A DNA stretch of 64,000 nucleotides from Myotis daubentonii (lineage: Eukaryota > Chordata > Mammalia > Chiroptera > Vespertilionidae). The DNA is taken from positions 55,772,093 to 55,836,092 of the forward strand of contig NC_081849.1 of the NCBI RefSeq assembly GCF_963259705.1, written 5' to 3'. Made by a program: the position numbers and the translations under genes. Of this stretch, positions 49,885 to 64,000 are shown one piece after another; positions within the stretch are counted from its first letter, which is position 1; every line of letters starts with the position of its first letter. The notes below the pieces were generated by a model that saw only the letters and a list, made by a program, of their open reading frames with translations, did not search any database and had not been told where the DNA came from.

Positions 49885-50677
49885 TTAATAAGAACTTTAA
49901 AATCCATAATCTTGTCATTTCTAAATAAGCTTTACAAGAACACTTCAATAGTTACCCTAAATGTCAATATAAAACAGATGATAACATTAACCTGTTATTC
50001 AGACTCTTTAAAAATGATCAAATTGAATCATCAGTTTCTTTTTGTTTATAGAAAACCTTTGGGAAAGAGATGTGTTAGTAACTGCATGTATAACAAGTTA
50101 TAAATTTCTAATGTGTTACAAAAAGCTTGATTCTGGGAAGTTTGGTCAAATTTTAGGTGGAAATTTTAATGATTGCCTCCTTCTTAGAACACACTTCAAG
50201 GCAATATTAAGAGAAAGTGAATAAGAAGAGGCTTTTGAAAAAAGAAAAGTACAAAACAGAATTTGCAAGAGCTCTGAATTACATTAGAGTGACCAATGAT
50301 AGTTTTTTTGTTTTTCTTTCTAGATTAAGTTCCAAATACAGTCTTAAAGGCAATGAGAAACATAATTGTCTAAATGAATATGGCGGACTAGGCAGGCTGA
50401 GTGAGGGAAATGCCAAGAGTAGCAGTAAATGTAATCACTAACCCATCATTACTTTATAGCTGCTGTAACAATGAATTAAAAAATAAAAACCATTAATTAG
50501 GCAGGTTTTTTTCTGTTTGTATGATAAATACAAAACTTTCTAACAGACACAGTGGTAAATTTTAAAATATTTTGAATTCTCTCTTCATTTCCACTGATGG
50601 ACATGTGTAGAGAGTGACAGGCTATACTGTATTTTTGGAGTCCCTCATTTCTTTTGAGTTTTCTAAAATGGTAATAA

Positions 50678-51041
50678 TCTTATATAATAAAAGGCTAATA
50701 TGCAAATTGATCAAACTATGGAACGACAGGTTGCTATAATGCGCACTGACCAGTGGTTCAATGCAGGAGCTGCCCCCTGGTGGTCAGTGTGCTCCCACAG
50801 TGGGAGGGCTGCTCAGCTATATGCCTGGCAAGAGCGGCGGTAGTGGCAGGACCCTCTCCTGCCTTCGAGGCAGCACTAAGGATGTCCGACTGCCAACTTA
50901 GGCTCGATCCCCATGAAAAGCAGGCCTAAGCTGTCAGTCAGACATGCCCTGAGGGCTCCCGGACTGCGAGAGGGTGCAAGGCTAGGCTGAGGGACCCCCT
51001 CCCACCCCTGAGTGCATGAATTTTGTGCACTGGGCCTCTAG
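50678..51041 (+). mobile_element. HeliBat-type Helitron, 364 bp
   Basis: Starts TCTTATATAATAAAAGGC after A (50677) and ends GGGCCTCTAG before T (51042). gtgcatgaattttgtgcac forms the 3' hairpin. It contains a CTCF-like motif, a gcrcactgacca/tggtcagtgygc inverted pair, and a longer imperfect stem-loop at 50880-50948. No coding capacity. Confidence 0.96.
50770..50783 (-). promoter_or_regulatory. CTCF-like motif inside Helitron
   Basis: Minus strand CCACCAGGGGGCAG, preceded by TGA, matches the CTCF core closely. Occupancy is unknown. Confidence 0.55.
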
Positions 51042-53903
51042 TCACAAATAAAACCCAGACATTGTTCTTGCATGTTCAATTATAAGTCAATATGAGGAGA
51101 GAGATATAAATACATAAGTTTAGTTTATAAAAAACTTTGTTGGTTATATGTATTTCAGAACTTGAAGGATATCTACAGTGGGGGTGTTTTATGTATCGTG
51201 TCATAGTCTAGGAAAAAGACATTGAGAGCAATCATCATTTTCTTCTCATGGCAATCATGATTTCTGAACCTAAACGAGCTAATGCTATGTCAACACGATA
51301 AAAACAAAAACTAAACAAATAGAAAATCTTCATCTTTTTCCACTTCTGCCTCATCATACTGAACCTCATACTGCATCTTAGTCACTAAAATGTAAGCACT
51401 GTGAAATAAAGCATCACATCTTGAGCCTACTTGGCAGGGCTAGAAACAAATTCTAGAGAAGGTGCCAAGTTTTCATTCAAATTGCTTCAATGAGGGTGAA
51501 ACCAAGGTCTGGATAATGTCTACTCCTCCCCCCCGACCCCCCACCCCAAAAAACAACTGATTTTTTTTCTTCCTTTTCATGTATTAAATTAAGATGATTT
51601 CTTTTTACTAAAGAATTCTACTCATGTGTATACTCACTTACCGCTATATATTCTAGATAAACAGATATTAATTTCATAATTAAAAGTAATCTTGTGTAAA
51701 TACCCTGCAGGCCTCAATGAATCAAACACATACTGTGTGTCAGGCCTCCCACTGTCTTCAAGTGGAATGTACTGGCTGGATAATTAGATAGTACATATTT
51801 TTTAACCTTATTTGCATGCATATTATATCTTTTGCACACTGACAAGCAGCAGTAACAACAAAAGTCAGATTACCACAGGGAATTCCCACAAAGAAGTCTT
51901 CATTCCTTATAATTTGCAGCCTAAATTAAAATAATTTGATCTTTGACAAGGATGAAATGTCAAGCAGAAGGGGGTCCCCTACAAGCCATGGCCTGTGGCT
52001 TCTGAAATCTGCCTAATTTATGTCAGTCACTTCTTAATACATATTTAAGTATTACACGAAAAAGATGATAAATATGCAATCTGACACCTTTGGTATTTCC
52101 CTGCTGTTAATTTATAAAGGTCTGGTTTCCCCCAAACCGACTAAAATCACTTAAATAACAGAAGAATTGAGAAATAAACTGAAGTTGGGGCCTGGCTTCC
52201 ATTTTCACTCAATATTGAACACAGCAGGTAGGACACTAAGACAATTATGTGACTAGGCCTTAGAACCCCACTGTGACAAGTTACTTTCAGAATTAGTGAA
52301 GAAGTCTTCCTTTGTTCTTATGCCTAAAAGGAAAGCACATTGGCAAATAGGCTGAAAATAATGAACTGGGGAAGCTACATGTGACAATTGAAAAATACCA
52401 GTAGATACCATTATTCATGTTTTCAATCTTCAGCGTCTGGTCACATGTAGTTTTAAGGAAACAGAGTAAGTAGCTCTTTAACAAAGTTAAAAAAAAAATC
52501 ACTGAGTCCCAATAAAGGACTTATGAAGAACACTGAGGTTCCCATGAGAGGAGGACAGTGTACTTACATAAATTGCTATTTATTAGTGATTTGTTTCCAC
52601 TAGTTCTTGACCCCAGACTACCTTCCTCTGTTTGCTTTAACATTATGTTCATTAGTCAGGAAACTTTCAGTGCTCGTCCTGATGGAGACCAGGAATTGTC
52701 TGGTGCGCACCAGCGGAGCGCATGGAAATAAAAGCTGAGGTGAGAGCTATGAAATATAAACAAGTTATAATACTGTGTCAGATAATATTTTCATCCGTTT
52801 CAACGATTTATGATTTTCAAAAAGGTAGCTACAGAGGAAAAGAATGTAAAAGCTTAAAAGCTAACAGCCTCGGTTAGTCAATAAATCCTGAATATTTTTA
52901 TTATGTAGAGAAAAGGTCGTTAGCATATAGTACTATATAGTACAATGGGAGCTATTTGCAAAGTGCAAAGCTGGGATGCCATTGTATACTCTTTTCGGTT
53001 TTAAAGGGAAGATCTTATTCCATAGAAATTTACCTCAAAGAAAAGAAGATGTTTAAAAAAAATTTTTTTTTCCAATGCATTTGAATCCTGGTTTACTAAT
53101 ATACCCTGCACCATACTATACAAAGGTGTTAAGGGAAAGCTTTTATACGTGAATTTAGTGTTTTAGATTCAATTAATTTGACAAGAAAATTCAAAACATG
53201 TGAGGAACACTGGAGAGCTGTAAATGTGGATAATAAATTTGATAAGATAAAATTAATGATAAACTGTAAATAATTTTTTTCATACTGAGTCTAATTTTAT
53301 GCTGAGGTCAGATAAAAATCATTCATATTTTGCTCAATAAGACATAAGACCCTTTGGTGCCTTTCCCAAATAATGTAATACAAACTTTGCTTTTAATATA
53401 TTAAAATTTTAAAACTTTTAATTTTTCATTTATCTTTGGTAACAAAATTAGAAGATAACTGATATCCTGAAAATTAAAAATTTCAACTTTGTTAATCTCT
53501 CTCTCACTACATACATTATACGTCATCAGTTTATACACATATACACACATATTAATATGTATAAAATCCACAATTTATTTGTTTCCTTAGATTTAAAATC
53601 TTTGGCAGCAATACAATTCTTATTTCTCTTAAATTATTAAAGAAAATGTTCATCTGTTCAATTCTGCAATGGAAACATAAAATCTCTTTAACTCATAGGA
53701 TTTTGAGGCAGACTAAATCAAATAATGTGTTTGCATTGCTTAGCACCAAGCACGAGGTTTAATTAATAATAGATAAAACTTAGCTATCTATAATAATAAA
53801 AGCCTAATATGCTAATAAGACCGGACAGCCAAACGACCTCAAGGACGTCATTCCAGACGTCCTTCTGGACGAAACCATGGTGGCAGGGGCCAAGGTAGAG
53901 GTG

Positions 53904-54318
53904 GTTAGGGATGATTAGGCAGGCAGGCGAGCAGTTAGGGGTGATCGGGCAGGCAGGCGAGGGGTTAGGGGCAATCAGGCAGGCAGGCAGAGTGGTTAGG
54001 GGCAATCAGGCAGGCAGGCGAGTGGTTAGGGGTGATTAGGCAGGCAGGCAAGTGGTTAGGGGTCATCAGGCAGGCAGGCAGACAGAGGTGGTTTGGGGCG
54101 ATCAGGCAGGCAGGTGAGTGGTTAGGGGAAATCAGGCAGGCAGGCGAGCAGTTAGGGTGATAAGGCAGGCAGGCGAGCAGTTAGGAGTTATCAGGCAGGC
54201 AAGCAAGCAGTTAGGGGAAATCAGGCAGGCAGGCAGGTGAGGGGTTAGGGGCGATGAGGCAGGCAAGCAGAGTGGTTAGGGGTGATCAGGCAGACAGGCA
54301 GGCAGGTGAACAGTTAGG
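53904..54318. repeat. Minisatellite, about 13 units of 29-38 bp
   Basis: Unit approximates gttaggggtgatcaggcagg plus caggcgagtg. Units differ by substitutions and by extra ggca blocks, so the array is degenerate and variable in period. It lies wholly within the Helitron. Confidence 0.95.
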
Positions 54319-54341
54319 AGCCAGCATCCTGGATTGCGAGA

Positions 54342-54421
54342 GGGATGTCTGACTGCCAGTTTAGGCCTGATCCCTGAGGGCTCCCTGCGGGATCGGGCCT
54401 AAATTGGCAGTCCAACATCCC
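54342..54421. repeat. 33-bp stem-loop (inverted repeat) inside Helitron
   Basis: Arms 54342-54374 and 54389-54421 pair at 29 of 33 positions around a 14-nt loop. Core strings gactgcca, tttaggcc and gatccc are shared with a weaker stem in the Helitron at 50678. Confidence 0.92.
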
Positions 54422-54509
54422 CCAAGAGTTCCTGAATGCGAGAGGGTGCAGGCTGGGCTGAGGGGAACCCCGCCCCGCCATACATGAATTTCATGCACCA
54501 GGCCTCTAG

Positions 54510-55309
54510 TATCATTATAAACTAGTATCTCATGATATTCATATTATTCTAAATATTCAATCCTTTTGGAAAAAGCTTCCTGTATGAAAGATAAATGTGA
54601 AATGAAGGGTCATGCAGTAAATGTGTTTTGAAGAGGATGCTTATAAAATATATATACCCATTACATGAGGCACTCTTGTACTGGAGTGGTTTTAGTCTCT
54701 GGTATATATTTTCAAACCATAGTTGGTATAATTTTAGGCCAAATAGGAAGCAACAGGAAACAGAATCGAATTTACAAATTGCTGTTTTTGTTATATTTAA
54801 TTATGAAGTAACCTTGAGGGTAGAAAGGAATATTCTACTAATATGATAGACTGGATTCATTAAAAAAAGGAGAAGCAGATTTAATATTATCATCCATATA
54901 CACACTCACACATACACACGCGCAAACCCCACATTTTAGAATTAAGATGAATACATAAAATTATAACAGTATTTTAAGATTTGCAAAAATAGAATGGAAA
55001 GTGCATGGCTCTGGTTCTGATTTATAAATGTTACTGTAGTGGTTTCCACAACAAGCCAGTCAATGCAGAGATGGTAAGTCAGATGTGGAGGGCATGTAGA
55101 AACACAGCCTAAGATAAATAATTTAGTTCTATTGCCCATATGTTTTGGGGGAACATTCTAAACAGTTATTCTATAAGATGTCAATGTTTTCCACATTGAT
55201 TTTCATTCAAATATCTTTGCTATATGATACAACCTTTTTCTTGAACATTTTCTATTCTGTGACACATAAATGCATAATTGTGTGAATATATGCATCCATT
55301 CAGCTACTG
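54510..55309. other. AT-rich DGKB intron
   Basis: A short CA-rich stretch at 54899-54925; otherwise nothing supported. Confidence 0.4.
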
Positions 55310-56730
55310 AAGAACCCCTTGTTTGTTTCCAACTTTTGGTAGTTATTAATTAAGCTTTTATAAATATCCATGTACAGGTTTTTGCATGGACATAAGTTTT
55401 CAATTCTTTTTGGTTTTCAATTCTAATGAGTATAATTGATGGATCATATGGTAAGAGTATATTTAGTTTTGTAAGAAAGTGCCAAACTGTTTTCCAAAGT
55501 AGCTCTGTCATTTTGCATTCCCACCTTCAATGAATGAGACTTCCTCTTTCTCCACATCCACACTTGCATTTGATGTTTTCAGGCTTCTAATAGGCAGGTA
55601 GCGGTAGGTCATTGTTTTAATTTTCATTGGAGTATCATTTCTTTGCCTTCTGTGTATATTTTTTGGTGAAATGTCTGTTAAAATCTCCATCCTATTTTTC
55701 AATGGGATTGTTTACTTTCTTAATGTTGCGTTTTAAGAGTTCTTTGTATATTTTGGCTCAGAGTCCTTTATCAGATATGTCCTTTGCAAATATTTTATCT
55801 CCATTAGTGGCTTGCTTCCTCATTTTCTTGACATTGTCTTTCACAGAGCAGTTTTTAATTTCAACAAAGTCCAGTTCATCAATTGTTTCCTTGTATCTTT
55901 GGAGTGTATCTAAAAAGGCATCACCATATCCAAGGCCATCTAGGTTTATTTCCTACATTATCTTCTAAAAGTCTTATAAGTTTGGATTTTACATTTAGGA
56001 CTTTTGATCCATTTTGAGTTAATTTTTGTTAAGAGTGAAGGTCAGAGGGAAGGTAGGGGATGGTGGGGGTAAGGGGGAAAGATCAACCAAAGGACTTATA
56101 TGGATGCATATAAGCCTAACCAATGGACACAGACAACAGAAGGTGAGAGCAAGGTGGGGGAGCAATGGGGCGATAGGACACATATGTAATACCTTAATCA
56201 ATAAAGAAAAAAATTAAAAAAAAAATAGAAATCAGTATCCCATTTAAAAAAAAAAAGAGTGAAGATCTATGTCCAGATTTTTTTTTTTTTTTTTTGCTTG
56301 TGAATGCCCAGTTATTTTAGAACCATTTGTTTAAAAGCCTTTTTTTCCTATTATATTACATTCCCTCCTTTGTCAAAGATCAGTATTTATGGAGGTCTGT
56401 CTCTGGGATCTCTAGCCTGTTCCATTGATTTATTGGTCTATTTGGTCTATTCCTTCACCAATATCATGCTGTTTTAAGTACTGTAGCTTTACACTAAATC
56501 TTGAAGTTAGGTAGTGTCAGTCTCCATTTCTGTTCTTTTTCAATTTGTTCTGGGTCTTGAACTCTCTATATAAACATTAGAATCAGTTGTCAATATTACA
56601 AAATAATGCAGGGGTGTTGATTGGGATTGTAGTGAATATATAAATTAAATTGGAAAGACTGACAACTTGAGTTTTCCTGTACATAAACAAGGAGTATCTC
56701 TCCTAGATCATTTCTTTTTTCAATCTGTGT
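55310..56730 (-). mobile_element. Old L1 fragment (ORF2 3' region), split by a younger L1 tail
   Basis: The plus strand shows the well-known L1 antisense order: gatggatcatatggtaagag, ctgttttccaaagtagctct, attcccaccttcaatgaatg, cctttatcagatatgtcctt, tccattttgagttaattttt, then after the insertion gtcaaagatcagtatttatg, ttccattgatttattggtct, tactgtagctttacac. Many indels; no open reading frame remains. Confidence 0.85.
56044..56254 (+). mobile_element. Young L1 3' end with possible 3' transduction
   Basis: G-rich tract, gcctaaccaatggacacaga, gacacatatgtaatacctta, atcaataaagaaaaaa. A first A-tract is followed by 20 nt of other sequence (56226-56245) and a second A-tract. Duplication aagagtgaaggtc (56031-56043) and aagagtgaagatc (56255-56267), one mismatch. 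Confidence 0.85.
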
Positions 56731-60024
<3,294 letters not shown>

Positions 60025-60920
60025 TTTCTGCATTCATTTATTCATACATTCATTCATTTAACAAATGTTTAGTGAGAACATTCACCTCCATATGCTACTG
60101 TGTCTAGTGTTATAGATACAAATATAAATGCAATTATTTCAATCTACAAGGATTTCAGAATGTTGTAAGATTACGGGCATATAAGATAATTTAAAATTTA
60201 ATCTCCATGTGAAATATGAGCAACATACTGTGAGAAAACACTTCAATAAATCAGCTACTCAGGGAGCCCAGAGTTTTAGAAGAGAAGGTGACATTTTAAT
60301 AGCTGAGTAAAAGAAGGCCAATAGGGAGAAGATGCGACAAGTTCTGAGCATTTTTAGGAGTGCAATGTAACTTCAGAGCATGCGGACTGCAAACTAACGA
60401 GGGTGTGCTTCAGAAACATGTAGGCCAAGGTAAGTTGTTTGGGCTTGAAATTTTTAAGACTATATTTTGATTGATTTCAGAAAGTAAGGGAGAGGGAGAG
60501 AAAGAGAGAGAAATATCAATGATGAGAGAGAATCACTGATAGGCTGTCTCCTGCATGCCCCCTTCCCCCACTGGGGATCGATCCCGCAACCCGGGAATGT
60601 GACCTTGACTGGAATCGAACCTGGGACCTTTCAGTCCGCAGGCGGATGCTCTATCCACTGAGCCAAACCGGCTAGGGCTGGACTTGAAATTATTGATTAA
60701 CAGGCTTCTCACAGAAGTTTATTGGCAGAGGAGTCACATGGCTAGCTTTGTTATATGGGCAAATAAGTCTAGCAGAAATGAATAGGTGGGCTGGAATGTT
60801 GGAATGCTGGCATTGCGGACAGAAACATGATTGCTGGAATAGTACACATGTACTATAATTAAAGGTCTAAACCAAGTTGCAAGGGAAATAGAGAAGAGGG
60901 GATCATACCAAGAGAAATAA
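60025..60920 (-). mobile_element. L2 LINE, split by a Ves SINE
   Basis: cattcattcatttaacaaat, gtttagtgagaacattcacc, ttatagatacaaatataaat begins an antisense L2 3' end; later parts (agaagagaaggtgacatttt, gaggagtcacatggctagct) continue in order with strong divergence. The right limit is approximate. Confidence 0.6.
60456..60678 (-). mobile_element. Ves SINE (tail type A), nested in L2
   Basis: Antisense body attgatttcagaaagtaagg, head gctctatccactgagccaaa, ccggctagggc. Flanks tgggcttgaaattttt (60440-60455) and tggacttgaaattatt (60679-60694). Confidence 0.93.
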
Positions 60921-62567
60921 ATGAAACGGAATCGATAGGAACGGGTGATTTTAGGTTAGACTGATTTCTGCCAGACCTAGGTTATCTCTGGAAGCACGTG
61001 GAACTGCAGACCATCACCCAACAAAAGGGCTGTGAGCTTATATTTCAACGTGTCCTGTGGCCTAATGTATATTGTATTGCAGTTTGAAAATTAAATATAA
61101 ATACATGAAGCTTCTGATAGCAGATAAATGATCACTCCTTATTTGCTTTCCATTCTGTCCATCAATGTTCCTTATAGCTTAATTGGGATGATGAGGAGCT
61201 TATATCAGCTAACCAACATACACCTTCATAAACACAAGAAACGACATTCTGGGAATTTACATTCAGTTTTTATTCACCATATGAGTTAGCATTACTGCTC
61301 ATGTGCAAAAGCTGCTTTAAATTCTCCATTATTACAACCATTTTATGCTTCACTTAGATAAATATATGGAGGTAATAAAAAGCACATAGAATCAGATTCC
61401 ACATGACAAATTAAAAGCTGTTAAATTTTATTTTTTTTTCAGCCCAACTGGTCTTTGGGTTGTAGAAATGCAACAAAACCCCACCACATTTAAGCATGTA
61501 TGCTATTTATTTTTACAGCTCACATTAGAAAATGATAGAAATAATTCAAACTCAAATCTGTTAGAGAAAACATATAGCTTTGGACTTTAAAAATAAGAAA
61601 ACTGGACATTTAACCCACTGTGAAATGTTCAAACCAAAGTCTTATTTACTGCATTCACAGACAGAATTTGTATTTGCAAGATGATGAGAAACAGCCTACA
61701 AACAGAGTTATTTATACTATAATTTAAGTCATCAATATATTAAAATCTATTTCAGTTCATTTAATTGTAAATCTATAGGTTTCAGGCTAATATTTAAAGT
61801 GTTTGCCTACCAGAAGTTCAGGTAAAAATGAATAAATTAACTCAAATTTGCCAGGCATTTTCTTAAACAGGGGGATAAAGGAACTATTGGAACTTCTTGC
61901 TCAAGTGAAAAAGCATTCTTGTCATAATGAAAGTTAACTAATATTTAGTTCTCCAAGTTCTAAACTTTCAAAGAAGTAATTTAATTTCTAGCAAAGTATT
62001 TTTCTTGGAATTTTTCTTCCTGGTTTGCATGGGGTTTTGCTGGTTTGTCTGTTTTGTTTTGGCTTTTGTCTGGTAGGTAATTTTAACGCAGCAAACATAA
62101 AACAAAACAAACAAAAGGTGAACAGGTAGCGCATTTCCCAAAAAGAACCTAATTAGTTATGAAGCTCATTTCTAACAAACAGGGGTGAAATTGCCTCATT
62201 TATCTTATACTACAAAGCTCAAAAGTCATAAACACAGAAATCTTTATTTCAGTGAAATTACTCTTAAAGGTCAATTTTCTCATAGGTGTGTTTCTTCTAT
62301 TATTTTATGTATATAGTGACAATATAGGAAGGCCATTTAATATGGATAGTAAAAAACCTTCTATTACGTTCCTAAATCCATTTTCAAGAATTCTTAACTA
62401 AGAGATTCTATCTACACTGTATGGATAACATGCTCATTAAATAAAGTCCTTTTCAATCTTTGTTTTTGAAACAAAAGCAAAAAAAAAAAAAAATAATGTC
62501 CTAAGTAGATTAGTTACAATGGATGTAAATGATTTTTTTTTTTTACTCATTAAGGATGTTTCAAAAA
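60921..62567. other. AT-rich intron sequence
   Basis: No supported feature. Confidence 0.4.
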
Positions 62568-62577
62568 CCTCATCTTT

Positions 62578-62578
<1 letters not shown>

Positions 62579-62651
<73 letters not shown>

Positions 62652-62848
62652 TTTTTGGTTTCAGAGATGAAGGGAGAGAGAGAGAGAAACATCAATGATG
62701 AGAGAGACTCATTGATCAGCTGCCTCCTGCACGCCCCACACTGGGGATTGAGATTGCAACCCAGATATGTGCCCTTGACAGGAATCAAACCCATGACCCT
62801 AAAGTTGGCAGGCTGACACTCTATCCACTGAACAAAACTGGCTATGGT
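62579..62848 (-). mobile_element. Ves SINE (tail type A) with (TA)n tail expansion
   Basis: Antisense: A-run, about 29 TA units (62592-62650), body tttcagagatgaagggagag, head ctctatccactgaacaaaac. Flanks cctcatcttta and ccttatctta. Confidence 0.9.
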
Positions 62849-62858
62849 CCTTATCTTA

Positions 62859-63092
62859 TTTCATTGGCTTTCTTTCATGTCTGCCCTATTATGAAAGCAT
62901 TTCAACCGCCATTTCAAATTGGTATTAAAAATCATTTTCTCATGGAGAATAATGTTTCTAACAATTCAAGAACTTAATTTTAATAATAAAATTCAGTTTG
63001 AAGATTTGATGGAATACTCTTGAAACATAGCCAGAGTTTTAAACTTAGCTAATAATATTGGTGAAGAGAGAAATGGCACTGTTGGGGTAAGT
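62859..63092. other. Intron sequence
   Basis: No supported feature. Confidence 0.4.
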
Positions 63093-63355
63093 CGGAGATT
63101 TTTAACGGGTGTGCCACAAGAATTTTTAAAATATGCAATACCTGTCTATTTAGTTGGAAGCATTAAACTATTTTTCTTAGACTATCAAATAAAAAAAAGG
63201 ACAACAGCCAACACAACAATAGCTGTCCAGCATAAATGAGTCAAAATTATATCTATTTTTTGTCAGATTGGCAAAAAATATATTTTTGGTGTGCCGCAGA
63301 TTTTTAGTAATCCATTTATGTGTGCAATGACACGAAAAAAGGCTGAAAGTCACTG
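63093..63355. mobile_element. Older hAT-like non-autonomous element
   Basis: Right end (reverse complement) CAGTGACTTTCAGCCTTTTT and left end cggagatttttaacgggtgt are decayed inverted repeats. Sub-terminal gtgtgccacaag and gtgtgccgcaga are typical of this hAT group. Flanks gggtaagt and gggtgttt could be a decayed 8-bp duplication. Confidence 0.6.
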
Positions 63356-63737
63356 GGGTGTTTAAAGTGGTACATTTATGTCATAGGATCCATTCAGTTT
63401 TATTTGCTTTTCATTGCCAAGAGACATTACACTAAACCTAATTACAGGTTTACTCATGTATCCCTAAACATAGTGAGGCATTACTTTTAAAAACACACCA
63501 CAAATCAAATGGAAGGCCTGGGTGGGACCTGATTCCACCAGTGGATGAGCTGAGCCTGAAATCTGTAGCTCAACGCAGCAGCATCCTGGGGTCTCGGCAT
63601 GTGGGCAGGGCCTTGGGGCCTTGGCATTGCCACACCCAGAGGTTAGTACAGGAGTGAAGGTGGGGGCACTTGGGCTTTACATTTTGGTCGCCTCTTGAAG
63701 TCTCCTATAAACTAAATGCCATGGGTATGGACTACAG
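63356..63737. other. Intron sequence with a GC-richer patch
   Basis: 63510-63680 is GC-rich with several CAG/GGCA strings; no coding or repeat identity recognised. Confidence 0.35.
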
Positions 63738-63748
63738 GAACAGGCATT

Positions 63749-63962
63749 TTTTAAAAAATATATTTTTATTGCTTTCAGAGAGGAAGGGAAAGGGAGAGAG
63801 AGAAACATCAATGATGAGAGAGAATCATTGATCGGCTGCCTCCTGCACACCCCACACTGGGGATCGAGCCCATAACCTGTGCATGTGCCCTGACCTGGAA
63901 TTGAATCATGACCTCCTGGTTCATAGGTCAATGCTCAACCACTGAGCAACGCCGGCTGGGCA
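63749..63962 (-). mobile_element. Ves-like SINE (tail type A)
   Basis: Antisense tail atatatttttattgctttca, body aaacatcaatgatgagagag, head gtcaatgctcaaccactgag and ccggctgggc. Flanks gaacaggcatt and gaataggcatt. Confidence 0.92.
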
Positions 63963-64000
63963 GAATAGGCATTGTTAAAGAACTAAGCCCCACACCTAAC

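Larger units (their letters stand above)
53787..54509 (+). mobile_element. HeliBat-type Helitron with internal minisatellite, 723 bp
   Basis: Starts TCTATAATAATAAAAGCC after A (53786) and ends AGGCCTCTAG before T (54510). Inside: a small palindrome around gacgtc (53841-53864), 13 units of a G-rich minisatellite, a long stem-loop, and the usual 3' end with atgaatttcat. No Rep/helicase. Confidence 0.95.

Noticed and set aside
53904..54318. Regular repeat that could suggest a CRISPR array
   Set aside because: Units are contiguous with no spacers, degenerate, and inside a Helitron in a mammalian genome.
55627..55968. 113-codon plus-strand frame
   Set aside because: It is the antisense of an old L1 ORF2 region.

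Overview
The window is nuclear DNA of a vespertilionid bat. The diagnostic evidence is the mix of young repeats: Ves-type tRNA-derived SINEs, four HeliBat-type Helitrons inserted between A and T, hAT elements with 8-bp target duplications, small Tc1/mariner elements, and bat-like L1 copies. Under these lie old mammalian layers (MIR, L2, MLT1/MaLR LTRs, old L1). There is no bacterial or viral gene organisation.

The only host coding sequence I can support is two spliced exons on the minus strand, at 58179-58269 and 49611-49806. They are consecutive, phase-compatible, carry canonical splice sites and encode part of the accessory domain of a type I diacylglycerol kinase, best matching DGKB. The window therefore lies inside one very large gene read right to left: more than 5.7 kb of upstream intron, a 91-nt exon, an intron of 8,372 nt, a 196-nt exon, and at least 49.6 kb of downstream intron. 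I looked for the next conserved DGK segments on both sides and did not find them here.

Layout: 1-1040 is the 5' end of an L1 with broken ORF1. 1.5-15 kb holds microsatellites, SINEs, a triple nest (MIR, then hAT, then Ves), L2 and MLT1 remnants. 14.8-15.8 kb is an MLT1 LTR split by a Helitron. 18.3-18.6 kb is a GTG-rich simple repeat. 19.8-25.6 kb has several SINEs, two hAT elements and a 137-bp near-perfect palindrome. 28.8-41.1 kb has L2, MLT1, a telomere-like tract fused to a SINE head, two mariner MITEs and a probable solo LTR. 41.1-60.5 kb contains no recognisable Ves SINE but has both exons, three Helitrons and several L1 fragments. 60.0-64.0 kb returns to L2, SINE and hAT material.

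I found no new enzymatic or defence system. The points most worth checking are structural: Helitrons that carry a CTCF-like site, octamer and YY1-like motifs, a large stem-loop and a 13-unit minisatellite; the isolated palindrome; the SINE-free zone around the DGKB exons; and clear nesting chronologies.
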